A stretch of DNA of 64,000 nucleotides. It comes from Nocardia sp. NBC_01730 (lineage in GTDB: Bacteria > Actinomycetota > Actinomycetes > Mycobacteriales > Mycobacteriaceae). Shown here one piece after another: positions 45,300 to 53,562 of this stretch. The number at the start of each line of letters is the position of its first letter. Position 1 is the stretch's first letter. Made by a program: the position numbers and the translations under genes. The notes beneath the pieces were generated by a model, which was not told the origin of the DNA, searched no databases, and saw nothing but the letters and a program-made list of their open reading frames with translations. Where the stretch lies: assembly GCF_035920445.1 (NCBI RefSeq), contig NZ_CP109162.1:8184001-8248000 (forward strand). The letters are read 5' to 3'.

Positions 45300-46094
45300 T
45301 TATCGACTCGCGGTACGTATCCCGAGGTAGTTGATGATGCTCGGTACAGGGTCCGCAAGATCGTCCACTCGCAAATACCGCAACGCTGCCGCTCGGTGGA
45401 TATGTTCTGTGGCGTCCGTCAACGGGGGATTGGGTTGTCCGTCGATAACGCGTATCCCGGCACCGGACACGTGCTCGATGTTGAATACATGTGAATCGCC
45501 GAGGTCGACGCGCGGCCCCGGAGGCCAGTCCGCGATGACGATTCCCCGTGTACCAGGTTGCCGAAACGCGTCACGCAGATGATTCCGCTGGAGCACCGTC
45601 GTGAACCGTCGCCCCCAGGCGATCTCGGTGATGCTGTGCGGGAACCCAGCTTCGAACGGGAACGGCATCTGCTCTGCCTCGACGTCGTATCCCCGCCGAC
45701 GCAACTCGTACGCGGTCGCCACGGCCACACAGTTGTTACTCCGTCGCGGATCGTCCGGGTCGAAACGCGGACTCACCCTGGTCAGGGTGTCGTCGATCGC
45801 TCGGTTGATCCGATCGGATCGCGGTGGTCGCGGCTGGAACCACCTGGAGCCGCCCTCTCGGCGGGATGAGTTGCCAGTTGTTCGCCATGGTTCCACGCCA
45901 TGCCCCGCATATACGGCTGACTGTGCTCCTCCGCGGCGGTCCATGTCGCACAGCTCGTCCACCGTCCTCCGCAGCTGCTCACCCGTCTGACGCATCACCC
46001 CGGCGAGAGCCGGCGTCTCACGGTCGACAACTGCGCGGGTGAGGTCGTCGGCAGCGCGCCGAAAAGCCATGGCCACCCCACTGTTCACCTGCAT
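45300..46094 (-). CDS. Papain-fold (Tox-PL-like) toxin-type protein
   Basis: 264 residues from ATG 46094 (a TTG at 46103 is possible). The C-terminal ~150 residues fit a papain-like fold of the Tox-PL type: Cys in RRSNNCVAVATAYELRRRGY, His in LGDSHVFNIEHVSGAG, and the following Asp in VIDGQPN, i.e. the expected Cys-His-Asp triad. Such domains deamidate or cleave host or competitor proteins in polymorphic toxins. The N-terminal ~60 residues are helical (FRRAADDLTRAVVDRETPAL), similar in size to a trafficking or adaptor region. No immunity gene is obvious next to it, which is unusual for an antibacterial toxin. No signal peptide. Confidence 0.65.
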   Translation of the reverse strand: MQVNSGVAMAFRRAADDLTRAVVDRETPALAGVMRQTGEQLRRTVDELCDMDRRGGAQSAVYAGHGVEPWRTTGNSSRREGGSRWFQPRPPRSDRINRAIDDTLTRVSPRFDPDDPRRSNNCVAVATAYELRRRGYDVEAEQMPFPFEAGFPHSITEIAWGRRFTTVLQRNHLRDAFRQPGTRGIVIADWPPGPRVDLGDSHVFNIEHVSGAGIRVIDGQPNPPLTDATEHIHRAAALRYLRVDDLADPVPSIINYLGIRTASR

Positions 46095-46406
46095 ATCTAC
46101 CAAACCCGTCTTCGATCAAAGAACCAACTGGTCTCTTTTGTTCTCGGGAGACGTCCCGTGCGTTAACGGCGATGCCGCGCGGTTGGTGGTTGTGGGTCGT
46201 GTCAGCCGTCGATCTCGACGGTGATCGTGATGTGTAGGTGATGCCGAGCACTCCTCGGTGCGCGTGGTCAGCGACCGCGCAGTCGACGTCGGCCTTCGCG
46301 TGCAACGCGGCCACGCGGTTCCCAGCCGGCCGTTGCCGCTACGGCGTCCGCCGCGGTCGTTCTTCGGCGAGTACTCCGCAGGCAGTGACCGAACCTGGCC
46401 CGCGCA
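46095..46406. other. Gap between toxin-like gene and GNAT gene
   Basis: About 310 bases without a gene I can support. An AT-rich patch near 46120-46145 (AACTGGTCTCTTTTGTTCTC) may carry the promoter of the minus-strand toxin-like gene. No immunity-protein-like frame is seen. Confidence 0.45.
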
Positions 46407-46868
46407 TCAGACGGCGCGGCGATAAACCTGCCGCGAACCGCCGTCCGGTCCGCTGTCCGCCGCTTCGGCGGGTGCGAAGCCCAGGCTTTCGTAAAACGCC
46501 CGTGCACCACTGGCTACCGCACCGGGATGGTCGGCTCCGAAGGTGATCACCTCGAGTGTTCCGGGACCGCGTACGAACCGGCGTATCGCGTCCGCCGTCA
46601 ACGCCCGGCCGATGCCGTACCCGCGTATCTGCTTCGCGACTACCAGCCAGTGCACGGTGTAAAAGGTTGCGTGCGCGCCGAACAGCAGGCCGCCGAGGAT
46701 CTCCGCCCCTGCCGACACCGCGACGAGCGCTGTGCCCAGCCCGATGTGTCGTGTCACCGCGGAACAAAATCCGGCATCGTCGACCATCGGCCCGAACCAG
46801 TGCTCGACCTGCGCCGCCAGCTCGAGAAATTCGGCGAAGTCCTCGTCCCGCGCGGGTCTGATGATCAT
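46407..46868 (-). CDS. GNAT-family N-acetyltransferase
   Basis: 153 residues from ATG 46868; an in-frame GTG at 46907 is the alternative. Acetyl-CoA motif: LVVAKQIRGYGIGRALTADA (R-G-x-G-I-G-R-x-L), then ASGARAFYESLGFAPAEAAD, the usual C-terminal pattern (FYES-L-GF). Substrate unknown. It lies downstream of the truncated NUDIX stub on the same strand. Confidence 0.85.
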   Translation of the reverse strand: MIIRPARDEDFAEFLELAAQVEHWFGPMVDDAGFCSAVTRHIGLGTALVAVSAGAEILGGLLFGAHATFYTVHWLVVAKQIRGYGIGRALTADAIRRFVRGPGTLEVITFGADHPGAVASGARAFYESLGFAPAEAADSGPDGGSRQVYRRAV

Positions 46869-46941
46869 CCGCGTTATCTTGGCAGCAGGAGCCGCCGCCG
46901 TCGACACAGGATGGCGCTAGTCGGCGGCTGGTCGGAGCGAC

Positions 46942-47088
46942 TTATCGAGCTTGGTGCGGAAGCGGCCGAAACACGTCGTCGGTCGACGCGAGCCAGGCCA
47001 GCGCCGTATCGATGTGCTCCTGCTCGAGTCGGTCGAGGGGCGCTATTGCGTCCACGATCTCGGCGACGGCAGCGGTCGCGGCATTCAT
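46942..47088 (-). pseudogene. Truncated NUDIX hydrolase stub
   Basis: A 48-residue frame: after MNAATAAVAE it reads IVDAIAPLDRLEQEHIDTAL, then AWLASTDDVFR, which is the N-terminal segment placed before the catalytic core in many actinobacterial NUDIX hydrolases (usually continuing R-x-x-K-P-A-T-P-x-x-H-L-V-x-Y). Here it breaks off after VFR into a short unrelated tail and stop, so the whole NUDIX box is missing. It is a 5' remnant left by deletion. It is short but the match is specific in pattern. Confidence 0.55.
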
Positions 47089-47121
47089 GGCACCGGACGA
47101 TAGCGCCGGGCACCGACAGGA

Positions 47122-47814
47122 TCAGCCGTCGAGAACGACTGGCCTGAGCGGTGCGGGAAGTCGCACCAGCGTGATCCCGTATGTCGCAATCCACACCACC
47201 CACAGCAACCAGCTGACCAGACCGAGCAAGCTGAGCGGGGAGACATGGTCGATCACGAGCGGCCCCAGCGTGGCCCAGGCGAATTGGCCCGTGGCGGCGG
47301 TCAGTCCGAGAACGGCGTGCCAGCGACGGATGAGGTCGGTGCGCCATCCGCCGAGGGAGAACCCGAGCATAGCGACGGCCAGGAACGTGCCGTTGAGGCT
47401 GAACAGTGCGTTGTGCATGGCCCAGAGCCCCGCGGCGCCGCCGGTGCTGTCCGACAGCGCGAGGCGGGTGGCGGCAATGCCGACGAAGGTGCTGTTCTGC
47501 AACAGCAGTCCCGCGAAGCCGACCAGTGACCAGGCCGAACCGAGCGACCGCTCGCGCGGCCACAACGTGGCGACCACGGCGGCACCGAATACGACGACGC
47601 ATGCCCACGCCGCGGGCAGGAACATCGACGACAACCCGACCAGACCCGCCTTGTCCGTGAAGAAGGCGTCCACGTCGGCGACGTCGGCGCCGACCGGTGG
47701 CATACCCGTGGGCTCGAGGATCAGGTTCGCGCCGACGATCACGAGTGCGAAGCCGAGGCCCGCCGAGCCGCCGATTCGGGTGAATGTCCAGGCGCATTTA
47801 ATTTTGTCTATCAT
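47122..47814 (-). CDS. Six-helix-type membrane protein, unknown function
   Basis: 230 residues with several hydrophobic segments, e.g. FALVIVGANLIL, MFLPAAWACVVVFGAAVVA, FVGIAATRLAL, LGLVSWLLWVVWIATYGITL. The general look is of the DUF4386-like group, but I cannot be sure. Its start codon lies inside the AT-rich inverted repeat shared with the divergent TetR gene, so it is very likely that regulator's target. Confidence 0.75.
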   Translation of the reverse strand: MIDKIKCAWTFTRIGGSAGLGFALVIVGANLILEPTGMPPVGADVADVDAFFTDKAGLVGLSSMFLPAAWACVVVFGAAVVATLWPRERSLGSAWSLVGFAGLLLQNSTFVGIAATRLALSDSTGGAAGLWAMHNALFSLNGTFLAVAMLGFSLGGWRTDLIRRWHAVLGLTAATGQFAWATLGPLVIDHVSPLSLLGLVSWLLWVVWIATYGITLVRLPAPLRPVVLDG

Positions 47815-47826
47815 ATATTTAATATA
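47814..47826. promoter_or_regulatory. AT-rich inverted repeat between divergent membrane-protein and TetR genes
   Basis: TATATT-T-AATATA is a perfect 6-bp inverted repeat, flanked by CTA...TAG that extends the symmetry imperfectly (CTATCA.../...GGTAG). It stands out strongly from the GC-rich surroundings and touches the start codon of the membrane-protein gene, so binding would block that gene. A TetR operator or overlapping promoter is the natural reading. Confidence 0.6.
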
Positions 47827-47853
47827 GGTAGTGGAAACCGAAAGAGGAACCCT

Positions 47854-48483
47854 GTGACTGCGAAACCGGCTCGGCGCCGTTACGACTCGCTACGCCGTAC
47901 CGCCCAGGCCCAGCAGACCAGCGCGGAGATCGCCCGTGCCGCCCGAGAGGTGTTCCTCGCCAAGGGCTGGGCGGCGGCGACAGTGCGTGACGTGGCACAA
48001 GCCGCGGGCGTCTCGGTGCCGACGGTCTACGCGGCCTACGGCAACAAGACCGGCCTGACGAGGGCACTGGCCGACGCGGCCGACCTGTCCGCCGACCTGC
48101 CTCTGCTGCTCGCGGACCTGGAGGTCGCCCCTGATCCGCGACGGCAGCTGGCCGCCATGGCCGCTTATGACCGCAGGCTGTTCGAGCGGGCGGGCGACGT
48201 GATCGTGCTGCTGCGTGAGGCAGGGCGAACCGAGCCGGAACTGGCGGAGGCGTACCGCGAGGGCCGCCACCGCGGCGACGACGCCCACCGGCACGTGCTG
48301 TCCGCCTGGCCGGAGGGCACGCTGCGGCGCGGCATCGACGTGCCGACGGCCATCGACATCTACGCGGCGATCTGCAACATCGACGTCTACCTCGACCTCA
48401 CCGTCGAGCGCGGATGGCCGCCCCAGCGGGTCGCGGACTGGTGGGCCGCCGTCCTCGCGCGTGAGTTGCTGCGTGAGCGGTGA
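47854..48483 (+). CDS. TetR-family transcriptional regulator
   Basis: 209 residues. N-terminal helix-turn-helix: VFLAKGWAAATVRDVAQAAG then VSVPTVYAAYGNKTGLTRAL. The C-terminus holds a typical TetR ligand-binding helical domain (DVPTAIDIYAAICNIDVYLD). GTG at 47854 follows GAGG. Divergent from the membrane-protein gene with a candidate operator between them. Its TGA abuts the stop of the convergent RNA methyltransferase gene (TGATCA, both stops). Confidence 0.9.
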   Translation: MTAKPARRRYDSLRRTAQAQQTSAEIARAAREVFLAKGWAAATVRDVAQAAGVSVPTVYAAYGNKTGLTRALADAADLSADLPLLLADLEVAPDPRRQLAAMAAYDRRLFERAGDVIVLLREAGRTEPELAEAYREGRHRGDDAHRHVLSAWPEGTLRRGIDVPTAIDIYAAICNIDVYLDLTVERGWPPQRVADWWAAVLARELLRER

Positions 48484-49002
48484 TCAGCACAGCCCGGCCA
48501 GCTTGTAGAGCACCAGCGAGCCCGCGACCGCCACGTTGAGGCTGTGCCCGGTGCCGACCATCGGGATCTCGACCGCCACGTCGAGCAACTCGAGCCCTTC
48601 CGGCGGGATTCCGCTGGTCTCATGTCCGAGCACGATGACGGTGCGCCGCCGGGCGACGGGCAGGTCGGCCAGGCGGATGGATTCGTCGGTGAGTTCCACG
48701 CCGACGATCGCCGAACCACCGTCGCGCTGGCGCCTGAGCCACCGCTCGACCCGTCCTTCGACCCAGTGCACGCACTGCCGGTGCCGCAACGTGTTGCCCT
48801 GCGCGAGCGCGTCGGGCACCCAGGGGCGCCGCGGCACCGCCATGCACGCGCCGACGGCGTCGCAGGTGCGCAGCAGCGTCCCCAGGTTGACGCCGTGCTT
48901 GGGCCACAGCGGTGCGATCAGCAGATGGTTCCAGCAGCCGTGGCCGCGCCTGCGGCGCTGTCCGCGCAGTTCCGTGCGGGTCCTGACCCGCACGGAACTC
49001 AT
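48484..49002 (-). CDS. SpoU/TrmH-family RNA 2'-O-methyltransferase
   Basis: 172 residues. The three SPOUT motifs are visible: NLGTLLRTCDAVGACMAV (motif 1, N...R), VIVLGHETSGIPPEGL (motif 2) and IPMVGTGHSLNVAVAGSLVL (motif 3), which form the trefoil knot that binds SAM. It methylates a ribose in tRNA or rRNA; the specific target is not evident. The N-terminus is short and basic (RRRRGHGCWNHLLIAPLWP). Convergent with the TetR gene. The 170 bases after the start, before the hydrolase gene, show no gene. Confidence 0.9.
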   Translation of the reverse strand: MSSVRVRTRTELRGQRRRRGHGCWNHLLIAPLWPKHGVNLGTLLRTCDAVGACMAVPRRPWVPDALAQGNTLRHRQCVHWVEGRVERWLRRQRDGGSAIVGVELTDESIRLADLPVARRRTVIVLGHETSGIPPEGLELLDVAVEIPMVGTGHSLNVAVAGSLVLYKLAGLC

Positions 49003-49172
49003 AGTGGAACGGGAAATGCCTTCCCGTGGGAGAGAACGATTTTCATCGAGACGATGCTTCGCGGCGCATCGGGGCCATCACCGAGGGCGGACTGCCCGGG
49101 ATACGAACTGTCATCCACGATACGGCACCGAGCGCGCGACCCGACCGCCCGGCCGGGTCGCGTCGCGAGATC

Positions 49173-50060
49173 TCATGGCCGCAGTATCGACACCAAGAAC
49201 TCGGTTTGGTCGTACACGGCCTTCTCGAAAACGTCGTCGAAGTAGATGTCGAAATGCCCGGCCGGATAGCGCTTCACGATCGCGTGCTTGGTGCGGTCGG
49301 CGGCCTGCATTGCCGATTTCACCGGTGTGAGGGAGTCGTTGTCGCACAGCGCGTACATGACCGGCATCTTCAGTGCCTTCGCACGTCGGCCCGGCGCGTC
49401 GAACAGCATGGAGATCGCCACGCGCGCAGCCACTTTCGGCTCGTAGGTCTCGCTCTCCTCAGCCAGCCTGCGGTTGCCGTCCGGCACGTCGGGTGCGCTC
49501 ATCAGCGCCGCCGCCCACTTGCGGCCTGCCAGCCGGATGCCGATGGGCTTGCGGCGGATCGGGCCGATCAGTAGATCGGTCGCGGCGATGGTGGCGACCT
49601 TGACCAGGCTGATCGGTCCCTTCACCAGCGCCGAAGCCAAGCCGCTGGTGAACGGCACCTGCGCGACCACAGCCGCGATGTAGGCGTCGTCCGGCGCGAC
49701 CGACAGCACGTGCCCGCCGCCGAAAGAGGTGCCCCACAACGCGATTCGGGTCGCATCGATGCCGCGCAGGGTGCGCGCGAACGCGATGGCGGCATGCCAG
49801 TCCGCGCGCTGGCGCGCGATGTTCACCACCTGGCGCGGCGTGCCCTGGCTGGCACCGAAATGCCGATAGTCGAACACCAGAACCGCGATGCCCGCGGCGG
49901 CGAAGCGCCGCGCGTAGCGGTCGAGTCCCATTTCCCGATTGGCCCCCAGGCCGTGTCCCATCACCACGAGTGGGCGGGGTTTGGGTGCTCCGTCCGGGCG
50001 ATAAAGCCACGCGGCGCACTGCTCGCTTCCGGACGGGAAGCCGACCTCGACACGTTCCAT
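49173..50060 (-). CDS. Alpha/beta hydrolase
   Basis: 295 residues. Nucleophile elbow GTSFGGGH (Ser), oxyanion region VVMGHGLGANREMGLDRYA, acid in YALCDNDSLTPV and base in YPAGHFDIYFDD, the usual order. The shape resembles dienelactone-hydrolase/acetyl-xylan-esterase-like serine hydrolases. Substrate unknown. It is divergent from rnpB, whose probable -35 region overlaps its start. Confidence 0.87.
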   Translation of the reverse strand: MERVEVGFPSGSEQCAAWLYRPDGAPKPRPLVVMGHGLGANREMGLDRYARRFAAAGIAVLVFDYRHFGASQGTPRQVVNIARQRADWHAAIAFARTLRGIDATRIALWGTSFGGGHVLSVAPDDAYIAAVVAQVPFTSGLASALVKGPISLVKVATIAATDLLIGPIRRKPIGIRLAGRKWAAALMSAPDVPDGNRRLAEESETYEPKVAARVAISMLFDAPGRRAKALKMPVMYALCDNDSLTPVKSAMQAADRTKHAIVKRYPAGHFDIYFDDVFEKAVYDQTEFLVSILRP

Positions 50061-50082
50061 GGCCAGTAACCGTACCTAGTAT
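50055..50082 (+). promoter_or_regulatory. Probable rnpB promoter
   Basis: TTCCAT (50055-50060) and TAGTAT (50077-50082) are spaced 16 bases and end 9 bases before the predicted 5' end of RNase P RNA. The hexamers are reasonable but not perfect, and the -35 overlaps the start of the divergent hydrolase gene. Confidence 0.45.
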
Positions 50083-50091
50083 CCTGTTACC

Positions 50092-50513
<422 letters not shown>

Positions 50514-50700
50514 CCCGACGTCGGCGAAACGTCAGGGACCCGCCGAGCGGGTGCCCGGTCGTAACACGGGCGGCGGATACCGATTCGGGTGCGCCGCCGC
50601 CGAACTCGACGCGCCGCGTGTCCGTGCTGGTTCCTGCCATCGCCATCGCCATCGCCATGATCACGATCTGAAGTATCTGCCGCTGCGGAGGTAATTCAGC

Positions 50701-51084
50701 TCAGCACATCAGCTTGGCCATGTGGTAGATCGCCTCGGCCTCCTCCGAACTGGGTTCGGTGCTGCCCCCGGCTCGTTTGGTGATGTTTTCGACGACTTCA
50801 TCTTCGGACTTACCCGCCTTGATGTCCTTGCACCCCTCGGACAAGATACTCGCGATCTTCGCATCGTCTTTGCCTTCGGCGAGCTTCGGGAACGCGCCGC
50901 GGAAGTTGACGACGAAAACGCCGGCCTGCACGCCGTTGAAGGCCTGGGCCTCGCCGCCCTGCGCCGAGGGCGCGCCGGAGGTGGTCGACGGGGAGCCACT
51001 GCTTGCTTCGTCATTCCCGCAGCCCGCGAGGAGTAGGGCGAAGAGGGTGGCGCTGGCCGCGAGAGCGGCGGTAGTTCTTCTCAC
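50701..51084 (-). CDS. DUF732-like lipoprotein
   Basis: 127 residues. Lipoprotein signal peptide: MRRTTAALAASATLFALLLA then the lipobox LAGC (Cys22). After a Ser/Thr/Gly linker, the mature domain (FVVNFRGAFPKLAEGKD ... CKDIKAGKSEDEVVENIT ... YHMAKLMC) has two cysteines and helices in the DUF732 pattern of mycobacteria and nocardiae, probably on the outer face of the membrane. Function unknown. ATG at 51084. Confidence 0.82.
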   Translation of the reverse strand: MRRTTAALAASATLFALLLAGCGNDEASSGSPSTTSGAPSAQGGEAQAFNGVQAGVFVVNFRGAFPKLAEGKDDAKIASILSEGCKDIKAGKSEDEVVENITKRAGGSTEPSSEEAEAIYHMAKLMC

Positions 51085-51116
51085 ATAGCGGGATGTTAGC
51101 GGCCTGGAACCAAGGC

Positions 51117-51143
51117 CGCCTCCCGTCGGGTGAACGGGAGGCG
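51117..51143 (-). terminator. GC-rich hairpin, possible terminator
   Basis: CGCCTCCCGT (51117-51126) pairs perfectly with ACGGGAGGCG (51134-51143) over a seven-base loop. It lies 18 bases beyond the end of a doubtful minus-strand gene (51161-51430) and upstream of the lipoprotein start, so it would separate the two. No T-run. Confidence 0.5.
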
Positions 51144-51160
51144 ACGCTGGGAGAGAAGAA

Positions 51161-51430
51161 TCACGCGGTCATACCGGGTTGACCATAAAGACCTGAGCCC
51201 AGTACGCGGCCTGCTCGGGGCCGAGGAGAGGCAAAAGGTAGTCGAACAGAATCGATGACATAGGTGAAGGGCTCCCAATTGTCGACATACAGGACATTTC
51301 GAAATGTGCGGGCGCACGAGACACCCGTCACGGCGGGCCACGTTAGCAGCGCGGGCGCGGTCATGTCGCCGCTCGAAGTTTCCGCCATGTCGATTCGTGT
51401 GGAGCTGGCCTTCATCGTGATCGACGTCAT
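51161..51430 (-). CDS. Doubtful small hypothetical protein
   Basis: 89 residues beginning MTSITMKASSTRIDMAETSS, with LLTWPAVTGVSCARTFRNVL and YVDNWEPFTYVIDSV in the middle. No family or signal peptide is recognised, and the ribosome site is weak (GGCGACTACTTT before the ATG). What speaks for it is a mixed, non-repetitive composition unlike the neighbouring shadow frames and a hairpin right after the stop. Could be real or a remnant. Confidence 0.3.
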   Translation of the reverse strand: MTSITMKASSTRIDMAETSSGDMTAPALLTWPAVTGVSCARTFRNVLYVDNWEPFTYVIDSVRLPFASPRPRAGRVLGSGLYGQPGMTA

Positions 51431-51515
51431 AAAGTAGTCGCCGTTGGCACGGCCTGTTGCGGGGCAGCAACGGGCCATTCGTACTCCGATCGCGGGAAAG
51501 CAGGTCTCAACTCAT

Positions 51516-51848
51516 ATGCGAGTAGTTCGCTCATTGGTCGCCGGTGCATTGGTCGCCGGGGCCGCATCGGTTTTCGCCGTGCTCGGCACCGGTTCCGCCA
51601 GCGCGGTCGCGGTGACTCCGCTGGGGGGTGGGGTCCAAGTGGACCTCAGCCCCGCGGACACGGCGTGGGTATCTCAGAACCATTTCGGCCAGACGATCGC
51701 CGGCCTGCCGCATCCCTCGGCGGCCTCGTTCGGTGAGGCGCTCGACGCGGCGGCCCAGGTGTCGTCCTCGGTCCCCGGTGGCCGGGTCACCTTCACCGTC
51801 TACGGGCCCGTTGATCAGTTGAACGGCACCATGCTGGCGCTGCAGTAG
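51516..51848 (+). CDS. Small secreted protein, unknown function
   Basis: 110 residues with a Sec signal peptide (MRVVRSLVAGALVAGAASVF then ...GSASA|VAV). The mature ~80 residues have an N-terminal VTPLGGGVQVDLSPAD strand, PHPSAASFGEALDAAAQ and a closing VTFTVYGPVDQLNGTMLAL; no cysteines. No family recognised. The stop is 15 bases before the RNB ribonuclease gene, so they may be co-transcribed. ATG chosen because the signal peptide starts there. Confidence 0.78.
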   Translation: MRVVRSLVAGALVAGAASVFAVLGTGSASAVAVTPLGGGVQVDLSPADTAWVSQNHFGQTIAGLPHPSAASFGEALDAAAQVSSSVPGGRVTFTVYGPVDQLNGTMLALQ

Positions 51849-51863
51849 GACCGGCGCTCCAGC

Positions 51864-53315
51864 GTGGAACTCCACCAGCGGATCGTGTCGGCGCCGGTCG
51901 ATTTCGGCGCCATCCGTTCCGAATTCGGCTTGGCCTCGGCGTATCCCGCCGAGGCCACCGCCGAGGCTCGCGATGCGATCGACGCGTTCGCGGGTGACCG
52001 GGTCGATCGCACGGACATCCCGTTCGTGACGATCGACCCGCCCGGGGCTTTGGATCTGGACCAGGCCCTATATCTCGAACGCACCCCCACCGGCTTCATC
52101 GTGCATTACGCCATCGCCGACGTCGGTGCCGTGATCACCCCCGACGGCGCGCTCGCCGAGGAGTCCGGCGCCAGGGGGCAGACGTTCTATCTCCCCGACA
52201 ACTCCGTGCCGCTGCATCCGCCGGTGCTGGCGGAAGGGTCCGCGAGCCTGCTGCCGGGGCAGACCCGCCCTGTGGCGCTGTGGACCATCGAACTCGACGA
52301 ACAGGCCGAACCACGGAGTTTCTCGGTGGTGCGGGCCCTGGTGCGCTCCCGCGCCCGGCTCGACTACACCGGGGTGCAGGACGACGCCGCCGCCGGTCGG
52401 CTGCATCCCTCGATCGCGGCCCTGCCGGAATTCGGCACGCGGCGCATCGAGGCGGGGCTGATGCGCGGCGCGATCGGGCTGCGGTTGCCGGCGCAAACCG
52501 TCGTTCGGGACGAGTGCGCCGACGGGCACTGGCGGCTGGTGGTGGAACCGCGTACCCCCGCCGACGACTGGAACGAGCAGGTCTCGCTGCTGACCGGCAT
52601 CTGCGCGGCGCGGATCATGCTGGACAGTGGCGCGCGGGCCGAGCAGCGGGTCGCGCTGCTGCGCACCATGCCGCCACCGGCCGAATCGGCGATCGATTCC
52701 ATCCGGCGCACCGCGCACGCGCTCGGTGTGACCTGGCCCGCGCGGGAGCCGGTCGGTCGGATGCTGGCGCGGCTGGACCTGAACACACCGGCGGCGCTGG
52801 TGCTGATGTCCGAGGCGACCAGCCTGCTGCGCGGCGCGTCCTACACCGTGGTCGACGGCGCCGCGGGGGAGCCGCCCGCGCCGGAGGCGGTGCGGCACAG
52901 CGGTATCGGCGCACCCTACGCGCATGTCACCGCCCCGCTGCGGCGGCTGTCGGATCGGTTCGCGACGGAGATCTGCCTGGCCAGGTGCGCCGGAAACGAG
53001 GTGCCGCGGTGGGTACGTGACGGGCTGACGAGTACGGCCGACGCCATGCGCCGTAGCGACGGCGTCGCGGGCAAACTGGAGCGTGCCTGCATCGATCTGA
53101 CCGAGGCGACCTTGCTGACGCAGCGGGTCGGCGCGGAGTTCGACGCCGTGGTGGTGCGTGAGGGCAACGGCAATCGGCCCGCCGAGATCTTCATCGCCGA
53201 CCCTCCGGTGCTCGGGTCGTGCGTGGGCGAGCCGCCGGAAGGGGCGGCGGTGCGGGTGCGGCTGACATCGGCGGACCCGAGGGGACGGAAGGTGACGTTC
53301 GCGTTCCCGGCGTGA
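51864..53315 (+). CDS. RNB-domain (RNase II/R-type) ribonuclease, short form
   Basis: 483 residues, much shorter than full RNase R because the cold-shock and S1 domains are missing or minimal. The RNB active-site loop is IDPPGALDLDQAL; the motif usually has four Asp, and here the last position is Gln. The later conserved helix-loop YAHVTAPLRRLSDRF is intact. Such RNB-only proteins occur widely in actinobacteria; they presumably trim RNA 3'-to-5'. GTG start at 51864. Convergent with the CHAD gene. The 247 bases between them show no gene. Confidence 0.9.
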   Translation: MELHQRIVSAPVDFGAIRSEFGLASAYPAEATAEARDAIDAFAGDRVDRTDIPFVTIDPPGALDLDQALYLERTPTGFIVHYAIADVGAVITPDGALAEESGARGQTFYLPDNSVPLHPPVLAEGSASLLPGQTRPVALWTIELDEQAEPRSFSVVRALVRSRARLDYTGVQDDAAAGRLHPSIAALPEFGTRRIEAGLMRGAIGLRLPAQTVVRDECADGHWRLVVEPRTPADDWNEQVSLLTGICAARIMLDSGARAEQRVALLRTMPPPAESAIDSIRRTAHALGVTWPAREPVGRMLARLDLNTPAALVLMSEATSLLRGASYTVVDGAAGEPPAPEAVRHSGIGAPYAHVTAPLRRLSDRFATEICLARCAGNEVPRWVRDGLTSTADAMRRSDGVAGKLERACIDLTEATLLTQRVGAEFDAVVVREGNGNRPAEIFIADPPVLGSCVGEPPEGAAVRVRLTSADPRGRKVTFAFPA

Positions 53316-53562
53316 ATCCGCGCGTCCAGCAGTCAGTCGGGCGTCCGGCAGTGCCGGGTGTCGGCTGTCGCTGTCTGTCCGACAGAAGCCGTTGCGTCGC
53401 ACTACTCTCGATGGCGCGAGTGACGCACCGTAAGCGCGCGTGGCGACCGCGCGAACCGGCTGACCCTGCGGACCGTCGGGGGCGGCGCGCCTTCGCATGG
53501 CACTGGATCGCGGAGTACCGGCCGCCGTGCGTCGCGGGCTCGACGAGCTACCTGGCGTCGAG

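Larger units (their letters stand above)
51085..51515. other. Gap between two exported-protein genes, with one doubtful short gene
   Basis: 431 bases. It contains the 51117-51143 hairpin and a minus-strand frame (51161-51430) discussed separately. The last 85 bases before 51516 presumably hold the promoter of the secreted-protein gene. Confidence 0.5.
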
